From assembly GCA_024195585.1 (NCBI GenBank), contig SWBL01000223.1, positions 1-64,000 of the forward strand: DNA of 64,000 bases, in the 5' to 3' direction. The stretch comes from Aureobasidium sp. EXF-3400 (lineage: Eukaryota > Ascomycota > Dothideomycetes > Dothideales > Saccotheciaceae). Position numbers and translations under genes: made by a program. Below are positions 35,116 to 50,106 of the stretch, in pieces (position 1 is the first letter of the stretch; each line of letters opens with the position of its first letter). The notes under the pieces were generated by a model that worked only from the letters and a program-made list of their open reading frames with translations, did no database searches and was not told the origin of the DNA.

Positions 35116-36949
35116 CGAGGTCCCCAGACAAACAGATGTCAGCTGGAGACTTGGCAACCGCTAATGTACTGGCTCGAAAGCCTAAGGTGAGCGTTCTTTC
35201 CCAAGAGCCGGGAGAGGTCGACGAGGAGGCTGGCAGACGGAAGAACCGGTGCAGGACTCCGATCCGGAGAGAGCGCTCGAGCTAGCGATCAGATCAATAA
35301 GCGAGAACGAATGGAACCGCTGCGACGTCTTTATCTCGGTAGTATGTTGCACAAGTGCCGACAATCAGGAGCACAATCAGTCTCGAAATCGATTGAGATG
35401 GAGAGATTCGGGGAGGAGGAGCTAATCCAACTCCTTCCTCCTTGATCGGCCGTAGTGGTACCAATCAAGTGCGACTCGTCCGCAGCGGCGCAGTCAGTAA
35501 CAAAGTATACTTGCCCTGTCATATTCTGTTCGCGGCTTGATCAGCCTTCGTGAGAAAAAGGATTGAAGTCCGAACTCGTGGGAGCCGAACGTTGGACGCC
35601 GGGACCAAGAATGTTAGCCAGTCAAGGTGAAACGTTGGGACTAGCAGATAGTTTGGAAAAAAAAGAAGGTTGGCGGTTGACGCGCTCCGCTGGCGCAATT
35701 GGCAGGCGTTTGGTGAGAGGGACTGAACGACAGCCCTCAAGGAGAAACCCGTACACGCGTCCACCGATCCCTCGAGGGAACCAAGCGCGAAGGGACACAA
35801 ACATCAGTCGTGCAACAGCACTTGTCTGCAAGAGGAAATACCATCCTATTTCTGGCCCACATGGTCCCTTTCCCTTCACATACTCTGTGGGCACAAAAGA
35901 CGAGCTGTCGGCCAGAGAGCGAGTCATAGGCTTTATATGGCTGCAAAGGAAGTCAACCTTAACCAAGCCATCGATCAAGTCGGAGCAAGAGCCGCTTAGG
36001 CCACCAGAGCAGAACGGCGTTGATGCTGATGATAACAGCAGAAGTCAAAGGGTCATTGCGGCCGTTCATCGAGCTTGCAATATCGCTTGCGTCTAGTGGC
36101 GCGTTTCATCCTCGTGTGTGCCTTGCCATGCCTTGCCTTAGCCAGTTTACACGTGGGGTTGCCGAAGAAAAAGCTTCCACTCTTTTTCTCACAGACGACC
36201 TCGTCCGGTGATTCGTCGACTCGTCGTCCTTTGGACCCACCTGTTTCTGGCAGACAGCATCGCATCATTATATCAGAACGCGACTTGGTTCGGGTATCCC
36301 ACTCTGCATTGATTACAACGTGCATTGCATTTCGCACGGACTTTTCCATGTCTCTTCCTTATGATGCTTTCTCATATGTACAATTCTGGTTCTCGGCGGG
36401 GAGGCGTATAAGGTCCAGCCGGGTCCTGTCGTGGCGGACGATCTCGTAAGTAGTGCCCGTTTCATTCTTCTCTTGCTGTTACTGGTTTCCACCCTCGTCA
36501 GTTCAATAACCCCATCGCTCGCTTCAAGTTTGTCTGCTTCTCTTCATTGTTGCTATCAAAAGTCATCCTTACAGCGCCCATCTCAGCCGCGCGCCGTCCT
36601 CTTGTATCTCTTGCTGCACGCCCGTTGAGGTCCGGATCTCCTGCAGGTGTCAGGTCAGGATCGAACAAGCTGTCCGCCCCCAGCAATCCCAAGCACTTTC
36701 ACACGCTACATGGTGAGGCCCCAGCCTTTTGTTACCCCTCAACATCATAGTCATATCACTCTATCCTTGTACCTAGCCCTGTACCTATCCCTGTTACTAT
36801 GGCCAGCCAAACGTCTCGGCTATACTTCCATTCACACTCTCTGCACTCCTCTCCTTTGTCAGCCATTTGCGCAGAAGCTCTTTGGCTTGGCTTAGCCGGT
36901 CGCTCCCCGCCCTCTTAGCTCTGACCGGAACCCGAATCTGCCTGAGACC

Positions 36950-39557
36950 ATGCCTTCTCAACATAATCTTGTACTTGTACTCCATCTCAACACCAGTCCA
37001 CTCCCCATCATCACCCGGAGTTCAGACGCACCGTTGCCGGCTCTTGTCTAGATCTGCTCCACTTCTACTGATGCAGAGCTTCTGATATACTCCTTTGCCT
37101 CGTCAATCTGCTCTCCATACCTTTTGCTTTCTACGAATCTTCAGAATCTCTTTGTTTAATCATCTTCTAACACATTCGATAACAGCCTTACACGCAACAA
37201 AATCCGTCAGGCATACTGCATACGGCAGCGTCGTACGATATCAGAGGAACTCCTCAACACAACCGCATAGACTCTCCAAGACAGCTTGCATCATCACTTC
37301 CTCCACCATTATATCTTCCACTATCGTCAGGCGCATCAAATCAACCCAACCATTCGATCGGATCTGTCAATCCAAATCACGCACACTCCGGTCCTCAAGT
37401 CTACGCGAACCAACAACACTTCTATCCTAACCCTTACAGCTCTAGGAACCAAAATTACAACAGTGAGTTCGAGCATCGCAATACCCCGAAGTGTGTGGTG
37501 CTGACTTCTGCAACAGATACGGAAGCAATGGCAGTTCATCCAGCAGTGAATCGACAGATGTACGTCTCCAATGGAACCTACCAAACATCTCCAACAACCA
37601 TGCATGCATCAAATCAAGATTTGCATGCTCGTAGCATGTATGGCCACGGATTCGGATACCCTCAACAGATGTTCGCCTACCCTCAATATGCTCTATCTAC
37701 ACATCCAGCATATGCCACCCACCCTCCACCTCAGTCGTACTCGCCCGTTTCACCGCCAGGTTCGGCAATCCTAATGTCCCAACCAACAACTTCGGCTGTT
37801 CATTCGTCGCCCACTCAAGTTATGAACACAAGCCCCCGACTGAAGACTGAACCATCGAACCTGAAAGTTGAACATCCTCTCATGAAAGTCGAACAGAACT
37901 ACATGCAAAGACCCATGTCCAGCATTGGAATGGCCTCTTCTGGGGCAGCTGCAACTTCATCTCCTCCTTCTGGAAGCGGATCAAACGCAGCAGCACCTGG
38001 CCCGATCCCTGCCACAACTCCTCTGGTTATCCGGCAAGATCAGAATGGTGTCCAGTGGATTGCCTTCGAGTACTCGCGCGACAGAGTGAAGATGGAATAT
38101 CAGATCCGATGCGACGTCGAGTCTGTGGCGATCGAAGAGTTGACTTCCGAGTTCAAAACAGCGAACTGTGTGTATCCAGGTGCATACAGCGGCAAGGAAG
38201 GCTACAAGGGCAACAGACTTCACTATGAGAGTGAATGCAATGCCGTTGGCTGGGCATTGGCACATCTTAATCCAGCACTGAGAGAGAAGCGCGGTCTTAT
38301 CCAACGCGCAGTGGATAGCTGGCGTAACAGCAACCAGGACCCTCGCTTGCGGAGTCGACGAGTGAGAAGGCAGGCTAAGATCAACACCCGAAAGGCACAA
38401 CTACGCCAACCGGATGGATCGGTATCGCTTTCTCCTGGCGATGTCCTTGCGTCTCGAGTACCACCGAACATGTCTATGGACTCAACAAGACCGTCCACAT
38501 CACTAAGCCTGAATGCTGGTCAGCTACATCATCATCACTCAACATCGGATGGTAACGGAGGCGAGAGCGGTATGTTCCACATGTGAATGATCGTGCACCG
38601 CAATGTTTTTACTGTTCTACGACGGCGAGTTGGGTATGGATTCAAATTTGCATGTATTGTTGTAGGGTCCTTTGGCGCTGGATTTTCTGCCGTCTTTTTC
38701 TCTTCATACAATACCCACCTTTTTCACGATTGTCTCTAGGCTAATTTCTTTTCTTCTCCATATAGTCAGCAATGAAGCACACTCGTTCCTGAACCATCAC
38801 AGCCCACCGAGTAGCCTCGCTCTTGGTTCTCCTTCTAAATCTGACCGTAGGGACAGTCATTGTCCCACACTATCGACATCTTGTTCTACAGAATCTGATG
38901 CATCAATCAATAATAGCCAGAGCTTCATTAAAGCCGAGGAAGAAGACAAGAAAGCATTACTTTCTGTACACATACCTGAGGGCAAGAAACGCAAGTTCAT
39001 CTTGGTCGACGATCATGCACGCGGAACGCGGGTGCGCGTTCATGTGGAGCTCGACAATATCAAGATGGAGGAGATGCCCGACTTCCATCTTCAGAAGAAC
39101 AGTGTGTTCCCACGCCAATTCTACCCCCGCCAGATGCATTCGCTGTCACCTGCTCGTGAGGACCAACAAGGCAACGAAGGCCAAGGAGAGTATGGCAACA
39201 TGGCTCATGTGCCTCTACTAGATGACTCAGAGACACAATTACCTGTCCCCGAGACATCGAAGGACCTTCAAGTCAAGGAGTGTGCGCTGAACGAATTGGG
39301 CTATCGAATGAGTTGGAGGCAAGCGAAAACGTTCAATGAGAGAACAGTATTCATGCAGAAATCACGTAAGTCAGGTGCTCATGGCCTTTACATTATCGGG
39401 AGTTGACCAAGGTCTAGTTGATGCCTACCGTGACAAGACTTGGGGTACGATAGTGGCCACTGGCCAAAATTATCCGTGTGTTGCACCACACTTTGAGGTC
39501 AGGAAAGGCAAACGCAGATGGTCAGAGCGAAGTGGATCTGGCAGTCTCTCGCCTTGA
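36950..39557 (+). CDS. Putative transcription regulator with DUF8032-like domain, five exons
   Basis: Exons: 36950-36970 (start exon, tentative), 37186-37462, 37517-38569, 38766-39365 and 39418-39557; 696 aa if so. Exon 2 is open for 92 codons without a Met (Q/P/N/S-rich), so a start scan misses it. Exon 3 carries the conserved block from EYSRDRVKMEYQIRCDVES to RSRRVRRQAK, which I recall as fungal DUF8032. A GTATGT donor at 38570 removes the stop at 38584 and joins in phase to exon 4. Exon 4 has no in-frame ATG, so it is not a separate gene. Exons 4-5 hold a second conserved block (NSVFPRQFYPRQM, LNELGYRMSWRQAKTF, APHFEVRKGKRRW). Repeated psi-K-x-E sites (LKTEP, LKVEH, MKVEQ, IKAEE) suggest SUMOylation. 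Alternative start: ATG 37528. Confidence 0.7.
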
Positions 39558-40066
39558 GGATCCAATCACTTCCCCTTTCACAAAATCTTGACGAATGATG
39601 ACCATGGGCAGAAGTTATTTCAAAGTGTTTCTATAGCCACACTTGTGTTTAACAAAAAGCTATGCATCCCCAAAGCTCAAACTAACCGTCAGACGTGGGA
39701 ACAATCTGTATGGTCTTGTCACACGTTCCCTCAAAGTGCACCATCATCACAACCAACGTTCGTTCTTAGAAGCTTGGAAGTTTGCGCCGTCCATAACCCA
39801 TAGTAGACCAGAGTAGCACATGACTTGAAGAACTACAGTCTTTCTGCGACAATCAAGGCTGTCTGTACGGGATTAAGCAAAAGCCGCTGGGAGGAGCGAT
39901 GACCGAGATGTTGACAACGAGCGTCGCCTTCTCTTTCCCATCGCTTTCAGAACCGTCGATAGCCGAGAATCCCCACCCTTTCCAAAGGTCGGCGTTTGTT
40001 TCTTGCTCAAAGGTCCTTGGGTCATCGTCTTCTCGAAATCTTGAGAGCCACTGTTACTATTATATT
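39558..40066. other. Intergenic, promoter of the Zn2Cys6 gene
   Basis: No gene seen. The frame of the Zn2Cys6 gene is open upstream to an ATG at 39899, so an extended N-terminus of 56 residues is possible but lacks family support. Confidence 0.45.
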
Positions 40067-42970
40067 ATGTCGGACTTGAACGCAGACACACTATCACAAG
40101 GGTCGCCAGAGCCAGGCAAGACACCGAAACGAACGAGCAAAGCCTGTATGTAAGAGCGAATTGCGAAAAACTTGAGCCGGCTCCTAAACAGAGGATGGTC
40201 CTGGATTGCCGACGCGCTGCGCGTCAGCGGAAGTCGAACACCATGACACTATGGAGCTGGCTTCGAGAAATCATCACCACCCAGCTTGTCCATGTTCCTG
40301 AAGAGTTTGACTGATAAATCGCAGGCTTGGTCTGTCGTGCAAGAAAGAGCAAATGTACACTGTTAGTCATTCAACCCAGCTACGATGTTTTCTTGACACC
40401 TACCATCGTAATCTACCAATATGATGAAAGGCGAAAATATCTGACCGTCTCATGTAGTGACACAGCAGATGGAGAGCCTCAGCCGCCATGCTTGCGATGC
40501 CGTAAAGAAAATAAGCAGTGTGTCATCGGCAGCAGCAATCGTGGTGGCAGAAGGGTCAGAAGGTCTACGATAGCCTCACAACAGGCACAGGGTCAGAACC
40601 AAACCCCGGCTCGGGCCAACACTCAACCTCAATCTCAATCTGGTCCGCAGATTCAGAAAACACCTGCGAACGATGAGGCACAAGAGATCTCCTGGTAAGT
40701 GCTATTGCCCTTCATAACAGCCAGAGACGTGTGGATCTATAGCACATGGGGAGGGGAGTACAACATCACAACGGACCAGGCTGATCGTGTTCATCGTGTA
40801 GGGACTCAGAAACAATGCCCGCCAACTCATACTCTAATCCGTCGCAACATAACATCACTGGCACGACTCCCTTGTCAGCCAATACTGGCGTCAGCAATCT
40901 GGACTTTGCAACTCAGCGTCAACTTTTTGACCCACACAATATGGCAATGGACCTTGATCCTACCGTTGTAGCATCAGCTGCAAATAATCTGAGACCACAA
41001 AACCATAACAACGAAGAATCTGCTCGGTCGTCGAGTTCTGATAACATACCATTCAACGAGTTGCAGAACCCTTCAGATGCTCTGGATATACTGGCTCAAA
41101 TCGCGAGTAATGACAACAACTCGAACCGGCAGCCTACATGGCAACAGAGGCAACAGAACCATAGCCTTCGTACGAACTCTTTGTATCCGAACTCTTGGAA
41201 TAACGATGGTCTAGACTATCATCTTGTGCGGTCAGGCGCTCTGTCGTCGGCTAAGATATCTCAGTTGATCGAGCGCTATCGCCAACATTACCACCCATAC
41301 TTTTCAATTGCTCCTCCCAGTACTCTAGATACCAACAATTTGGTCAACACAGCCAAGGATGAGCCTCACTTGTTGACAGCCATGCTGGTGATTGCCTCGA
41401 AGGATCTTATGGAGGAGCCACACGTTTTCGAAGCGTGCTCGGCACATATGCAGTCATTAGTGTCTACATTGGTTGCTGGTGGTCCGGGAGGGGTCGAAGC
41501 AGTCGAGAGTCTACTTCTGCTTGCCGAATGGACACCCTATACATCGCGAAGCCGTGCAGGAAACGTTGGACGTGGAGAAGAAGACCGCGAAGCCTGGATG
41601 CATGTTGGTACTGCTTTACGTATCGGCTACTACCTGGGTCTGGACAAGTATTCGTTTCCTGTGGCAGAAGACATCAAAGATCCTCATTGGAAGCGCAAGC
41701 GTCTAGTCTGGACTTGTTGCTACATATCAGACAGACAGATTTCGATTCGTATAGGCCGCGCCTTCTGGAGTCGAGGACCAGGACCCGGCCTTGCTATCCG
41801 GAAAGAGGACTTCCCTTACCAGCCTCAAAATCCTGGAGATGAAGACTTTCCGAACCTGTTTCAGGCAACTCTTGAATTGACATTACTTTTCAGCAACGTG
41901 CACGACGTTCTATACAGTAGCCCCGGAAACAGTTTGCGGAACCACCTCACCGGAGGTTACTATATCAAGATGGTTGATGCAAGTCATGCTCCGATGTCAC
42001 TTCCACATAGCTTATGCTGATCTCAATGTAGGATTTCCGCAGCGCATATTATGGTTGGAACGCTGTATATGGCACAATGACATGTAAGGTTCTGTCCATC
42101 GAGCCACGATGGGACTTTGTGTTGACGGGATCATAGGTTCACCGAATCTCAAGGCCATGTTACTGATGTCATATGACTACTTACGACTGTATACCAACGC
42201 GTTTGCGTTTCATGCCACGATACGTCGTGCATTGCCCGAAGGAGAAAATGGAAAGCCATCCTTCAGTCGAGTCTTTTACAACAATGTTGGTGCTGTGGGA
42301 GATGCGCGATTCATATATGAGGGACTCGATGCCGCGAAGAGTCTTCTTACCACGATGAACAACTTTGTGGACGCCGAGAGGTAGGTAAAAATCGCCCTCG
42401 TATTAGGTTCTGTATACTGACTTTGGCTGACTCAGGATGTTACGATATATGCCCTTGAGGTTCTATCTTTTCACTGTCTATGCAGGTGTATTCTTATACC
42501 ACGCACGCTCCGTTGGGGTCATGGCACCGGAAGAAGAGTCTTCGGTGAGAAGAATGATTCAACAGACGGTCACCGTCCTTCAAAGGTCGGGAGTGGGAGA
42601 TAGCCATCCTGGAAGCCGCTACTCGAAGCTGCTGAAACTGCTATGGGACAAGGTAGATCGAAAGTCTCACAAAGAGTCGCGAGCTGCTCGTTCGCTTGCT
42701 ACGCTTGAGAACCCATATAGACCTGTCAGCGCTGCAACGCCTGCATCAACTTCTGCCGCCTCTGCTTCGGTAGAGTCGCCGGCGGTCATGGATCAAATGG
42801 GTGATTTCTCCTGGACCGACCTGGAAGGCATATCGAACTTTGCAGTCAATGGAAACGAAGGCGTTTCAACAGATGCGGAGTGGTGGACAGGGTTCCTTCC
42901 AACGGATAGCGGTCCTCTGGGACCACTCAGTGGGTTGGGTTCGATGGATAATTGGAGCTTCAGCATGTAA
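40067..42970 (+). CDS. Zn2Cys6 fungal-specific transcription factor
   Basis: Seven exons: 40067-40145, 40325-40361, 40458-40694, 40802-41972, 42032-42083, 42137-42380 and 42436-42970, giving 784 aa. The binuclear zinc cluster Cys27, 30, 37, 50, 53 and 60 (C-x2-C-x6-C-x12-C-x2-C-x6-C) is built from three exons; the second is only 37 nt. A Q/N-rich linker follows (~75-230). The fungal-specific middle homology domain covers ~240-600 (AWMHVGTALRIGYYLGL, KRKRLVWTCCYISDRQISI). The C-terminus is Ser/Ala-rich and acidic and ends in a likely activation segment (FSWTDLEGISNF, DNWSFSM). Nuclear regulator; target pathway not readable, as the neighbours are unrelated. Confidence 0.88.
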
Positions 42971-43342
42971 TTTTATGTCATGAGAATTCTACCAGAGCAA
43001 CGAACACGCTCCAGAGATCTGTCACTGTCAGCAACTATCCCACAGCTGTAACGCAGCAAAGTGTATGCTATAGAAGAGACCTTGTTGTCGAATCAACATC
43101 AGCGAAAGTCTGTATCCCACTGATTCTCTTCCGGTATACATGTCGGTCCGGACACAACCGTGCTTTCCTCCGGACAAATGTTGGCAACCTAACGTCCCCA
43201 CAATGTCGGCATTTGCAAGGAGGGGTATGTCGGGTAATGAGAATATGCCGTACTTTCTCTCGTTCCGTCATTTACCTTCCCTCTTTATTTACCATCTCCC
43301 CGTCTCCTGACGATTCATATCTTTGCCATTCACACAGTCAAG
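42971..43342. other. Intergenic
   Basis: 3' flank of the Zn2Cys6 gene and promoter of the hydroxyacid dehydrogenase. C/T-rich from 43255 to the start codon. No other feature. Confidence 0.45.
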
Positions 43343-44390
43343 ATGGGACGCTCCGCACTACTAATCGGAAACATCACACATGCTCGCAAGGAGTGGGAAG
43401 AACTCGGCTCTCTGCTCGAGTTGAAGGTCAGTAAACATGGCGTCACAGGCTGTAATGACCAAATTGCTGATTAGTAGACAACAGGAGTACAAGACTGGCT
43501 CAAGAGATGAGTTCCTCTCCAAGCTAAAGTCTGGCGATTTCAACGACACCTTTGTCGTATACCGCAGCAACGAGTCAACGGGCGTGACGGGACCCTTTGA
43601 TAAAGAGTTGGTTGACTTGCTCCCCTCGAGCGTCAAATACATTACACACAATGGCGCTGGATATGACAACATCGATGTCAAGGCCTGTACTGCACGCGGG
43701 ATCCAGATCTCGAGCACACCCATTGCTGTCAACGATGCCACGGCTGACATTGCCATCTTCCTCATGCTGGGAGCCTTGAGACGCATTACTGTGCCTTTCA
43801 ATGCTGTCCGTAAGGGTGAATGGCGTGGCAAGGCATTTGGTCTTGGCCACGACCCTAAGAACAAGGTCCTGGGTATCCTGGGTATGGGAGGTATTGGAAG
43901 AGCCGTTGCCGAGAGAGCTGCAGCCTTTGGCATGAAGATCCAATACCACAACCGCAACCCACTTCCCGCCGACAAGGCAGGAAACGCCAAATACGTTTCC
44001 TTCGACGACTTGATGAAGACATCCGATGTTCTGAGTCTGAACCTTGCACTCAACCCTTCCACCACACACATCATCTCTACTGCACAATTCGACATGATGA
44101 AAGATGGCGTTGTCATTGTCAACACAGCCAGAGGTCCCATCATTGACGAAGCCGCACTGGTTAAGGCCATCCAAAGCGAAAAGGTCTTCTCGGCAGGTCT
44201 CGATGTCTTTGAAGAGGAGCCCAAGATCCATCCTGAGCTCATAAGCGACGATCGCGTTGTTCTGCTACCTCACATCGGCACTGCAACATGGGAGACGCAA
44301 AAAGACATGGAGTTGTTGGTGCTGGAGAACTTGAGGTCGGCTGTCGAGAAGGGAGAACTGGTGACTTTGATACCCGAGCAGTCCAAGTGA
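43343..44390 (+). CDS. D-isomer-specific 2-hydroxyacid dehydrogenase (glyoxylate/hydroxypyruvate reductase type)
   Basis: Two exons: 43343-43426 and 43485-44390, giving 329 aa, normal for the family. The dinucleotide site is GMGGIG (161-166). The catalytic set is complete: Arg244 in NTARGP, Glu273 in the FEEEP stretch and His291 in LLPHIGTAT. HNGAGYDNIDV (83-93) is the substrate-loop signature. It reduces 2-keto acids with NAD(P)H; the sequence is nearest, as I recall, to fungal glyoxylate reductases such as yeast Gor1. No targeting signal, so cytosolic. Confidence 0.92.
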
Positions 44391-45160
44391 GTGCTCAACC
44401 CCCAAAGGGGATTTTCTTCCTACTACAAATGCACAACAAGGACCAAACGAATAGAATGATCATCCCAATGACGTTTCCTCCCTTTTCTCTTTATTGAAGT
44501 GTGTAACCCGCTGAAATTTCACTGTTAACACTCTTGACAAAGTAAACACACGCCAAGAGCCGTTCGATTGTAAACTTGTTCCTTCCCAAGAGATGATGTT
44601 GAATGCGGAGACCGAGGGTATCGGAGGCATGGCAGAGTAAAACAGGAAGGCTCCTTCCATATACATGTAGTCAGATACAACCACTTACTCAAGTCAGAGG
44701 GATATTCTCCCGATGTTGCCTGCACTACTCCCCTATACCACATCGACTTCAAGGAAGTTTTCGGTTGGATGAATCCATCGTGTGTCCGAGACCAAGTCAC
44801 TATATGTTCGGGCCGATGTAAGGAACATCCAAAAGCATGACAGCTGTTGCCCATAATGGTTCTTCATCAGAATCTTTTGGGAGGAAACAATTTCGACAGT
44901 AATGCACATTTGCAAATCTTTGGAGAAGGAGCATCTCGAATAAACAAAAAGACGTAACAAAATCAACACAAGAAGTTGCATGCAGCGCACTCAAGAAACC
45001 TCCCTCCCTGGTTCTTTCTGTGCTCTGCTCCTTCCCTCTCTACCATAAACCTTTGACCACTGATACTTCCCTCTGCATGATAAAAAAAAATGACAACAAA
45101 AAATCCCCTGCAACGACGGCGAGACACTTTGCTTTCTCTCGCTCGTGCCCATCTATCCTC
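44391..45160. other. Convergent 3' region
   Basis: 770 bp between two converging genes. A-rich run at 45081-45107 and several T/A-rich stretches suit 3' processing of both. No gene seen. Confidence 0.5.
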
Positions 45161-47841
<2,681 letters not shown>

Positions 47842-48480
47842 GGTGTCTCGGGCGCTTCAGACGCTGGGATGCAAGTCGTGGGGTTGTCTTGTCGTCGAGA
47901 CGTCAAAGCCCATACACCAACAGTGGTGGGATGCGGGACAGGGCGCTGAACTATGAGCACCGTCTGCCTGTCTGTCTGCCTGTTGCTGCGTCCGCACGTG
48001 CTTCGACCGAGGAAATGGCTATGGGAAACGGTGGATGATGCAGATGGAGCCTGGGACCGGGTGGCTGTGCTCCACTTCGAGTACTCGTGCGAAGCTGCTG
48101 CACAAATCACGGCCTGCAGTAGTTCTCGAGGGCTCGTCGAGGGTAGATGCTGTCGGAAAAGATATAGAAACACGCGCGTACAAGAAAGGACGGCGCGCCG
48201 TATTGCTCCGGAGCTTCCTGACGCTTGTTGGTTGGGAAATGCTGACGGAGACTCTCTCCAAACTTCGACTTCGTCATGGCCAGTCGCGCCCGCCCCCGTC
48301 CACTTCAATTTTCCCTTCCTTTTCGCTCCTTTTTTTTCTTCGCTCGAGCCACACGTCTGTCAGTCATTTGAGGCTATGTCTTTGTCACGCCCACAATTAT
48401 AGGTACACTATATTAATTGCAAATCATTATTACCTAGGTCTATTTTCTCTCTCTCATATGTCCATAATTATTCATCAGCC
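47842..48480. promoter_or_regulatory. RSP5 promoter and 3' flank of the EamA transporter
   Basis: Contains a short CTGT/CTGC repeat at 47962-47985 and a CACGTG at 47995-48000. 48290-48480 is C/T-rich and belongs to the 3' side of the transporter. No gene seen. Confidence 0.45.
47995..48000. promoter_or_regulatory. CACGTG E-box upstream of RSP5
   Basis: Palindromic bHLH core site 154 bp from the RSP5 start codon. A six-base match only. Confidence 0.25.
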
Positions 48481-50106
48481 TCATTCCCGTCTTCTCTCCA
48501 TTTCATCCATCTCAATAGTACTTTGCTGTTCTCGGTCAAATATCTCCTCATTTCCTTCTTCCTCTACTCCTCTCATTAGTCCTTCCTCCTCATCTCTGTC
48601 GTGTCCGCCCCCTGTTCTAGTTTCGTTTGTGCGATTGCCGCCTTTATCTTTTTGCAATGCCATGTATATCGCCGACCCAAGAATCAACGTCGATCCAATT
48701 ATCGACCAAACTCCCGGTGTCTGTCCAAAGATGAATCTATCGAATCCTAGTGCAAAGAGCATTGATGTATATGCCATGTTGGTTGCTCGTGATGACTTTT
48801 CATAACTCAGTCCCGCTGCTAGAAGAAATTGCTATTCTCACATTAGTCTCTGCAACCAAGTCGCTTCATTTGTTTCTTACCATTATGAATCCACACATTC
48901 TGTCTGTCATTAGCTATGTCTTACAGAAGACTCATGCTTGTACTCACCCAAGGAATACCAAATAGCCCCATTCTTTTGCATCGGCAGGGAGAAGGAATCC
49001 GATACCAGGAAGCGTGAGCTGCGCTACAATGCTGACGATTGTGCACCATGTTGCAAAGTAGTTGACACTGATGAGTGGATGCGCTCTCTTTCCAATCCAT
49101 CGAATCGTCGTGTAAGCAATCACCGAACCACCAACGCCCACCAATGCGATACCAACGGCCGCCAGTCGCTCAGCCGGCGTGACATTGTCGTAGTTCGATG
49201 CGTCTGGAATGACCACTGTACTGTTAGATCCGACCACCTCAGTGTTCCCGCTGGCAGGAGGCGCTTCGGCAGAAGAGAAGAAGAGTGATGTCGGTCTAGC
49301 GATAAACACGACACCCACCAAGGACACAAGACTTCCTATTCTGTCGATCTTGGTGAATGGTTCTTTGAGTAAGAAGGAACAAACCCAGCATGTGAGACTG
49401 GGTGCAAGGAAAGTGATGACCGTTGCGTCTGCAAGAGGCAGATATATGAGCGAATAGTACATTCCAAACACTCCCCAAAAGCCACCCAGTCCTCTTGCTA
49501 CCAGAAGCCATCTGACTTCTCGATGCCCTAGAGGAAAGTGTGGTGTCTTTGTATACCACATGTATAAAGAGGATAGTACTACCGTGATAGACATGCGGGC
49601 GAATAGAATCTTGTTGGTCAGAATATCGGGTCTCATTGGAAACGATGATACAAAATACGCACTTGGAATGGGTGCAGTCCTTTGCCCTTGTTGCCTTCGA
49701 TTTCCAGTAGTCGGGTCGTAACATTCATCATGACACCAAAAACTTGTGCAAGCAACATGTAGAAAAGACCAGCATTTCGTAGCCAACTAGCGTGGAGTCT
49801 AGCTTGCCATTTGGCTGTCCATGACAACTTCAATGCTTGGTGACCTCCGTCTAACCAGACAGATGGCTCATCGTTTCGTGGGCCGAGCTGATCGAACTCT
49901 TCCGCTGTCAGGTTGGACAATGTATCCGGTGATAAGGGTCTATGAGGTGCTCGGTACTGTGGAGGTTCAAGAAAGTTGGATTCGGTCTGCTTGGGAACAT
50001 CGTATGCTTGATCAGGAAATGTCTTGTCGACAACCACTTGAACACCTTCATTGGCCTTTGCTGCTTTTCCTAGTGATCCGGGGACCGGTGTGACAGGTCT
50101 ACTCAT
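48481..50106 (-). CDS. EamA-type (drug/metabolite superfamily) transporter
   Basis: Four exons: 50106-49663, 49609-48948, 48899-48881 (19 nt) and 48831-48481, giving 491 aa. The start is the first true ATG (MSRPVTPVPG); the frame is open further upstream without ATG. A ~110-residue cytosolic N-terminus precedes about ten membrane helices in two EamA halves (the first contains ADATVITFLAPSLTCW, the second MLFALGFDRFIFG). The two halves are split by a Ser/Ala-rich loop with NSTVV glycosylation context. The 19-nt microexon codes MCGFIM inside a helix and is needed for the frame. The acidic C-tail is Glu/Arg-rich. Similar to SLC35G-like fungal proteins; substrate unknown. Confidence 0.88.

Larger units (their letters stand above)
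30031..36949. other. 6.9-kb gene desert
   Basis: No gene can be supported on either strand in a window where genes are otherwise ~0.3-1.8 kb apart. Base composition looks balanced, so it is not an AT-rich RIP island, and I see no LTR, terminal inverted repeat or transposase remnant. It holds small tandem duplications (30651-30689, 35092-35115), a possible 43-codon gene (32852-32983) and, from about 36400 on, C/T-rich sequence that is probably the promoter and leader of the regulator at 36950. The longest frames (31240-31746 and 35563-36096, plus) lack family resemblance. Confidence 0.6.

Noticed and set aside
35563..36096. 177-codon plus-strand frame
   Set aside because: Composition is that of random sequence (many Arg, Pro, Ser), the opposite strand is also open over 35622-35978 and no splice or family evidence supports it.
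36431..36628. Frame with a signal-peptide-like Leu/Ser-rich start
   Set aside because: It opens with GTG, not ATG, and the Leu/Ser run is a by-product of the C/T-rich promoter sequence.
38672..39406. Independent gene starting at 38672
   Set aside because: The frame opens with TTG, has no ATG before its conserved part, and a perfect in-phase donor in the upstream gene joins to it. It is treated as exon 4 of the regulator.
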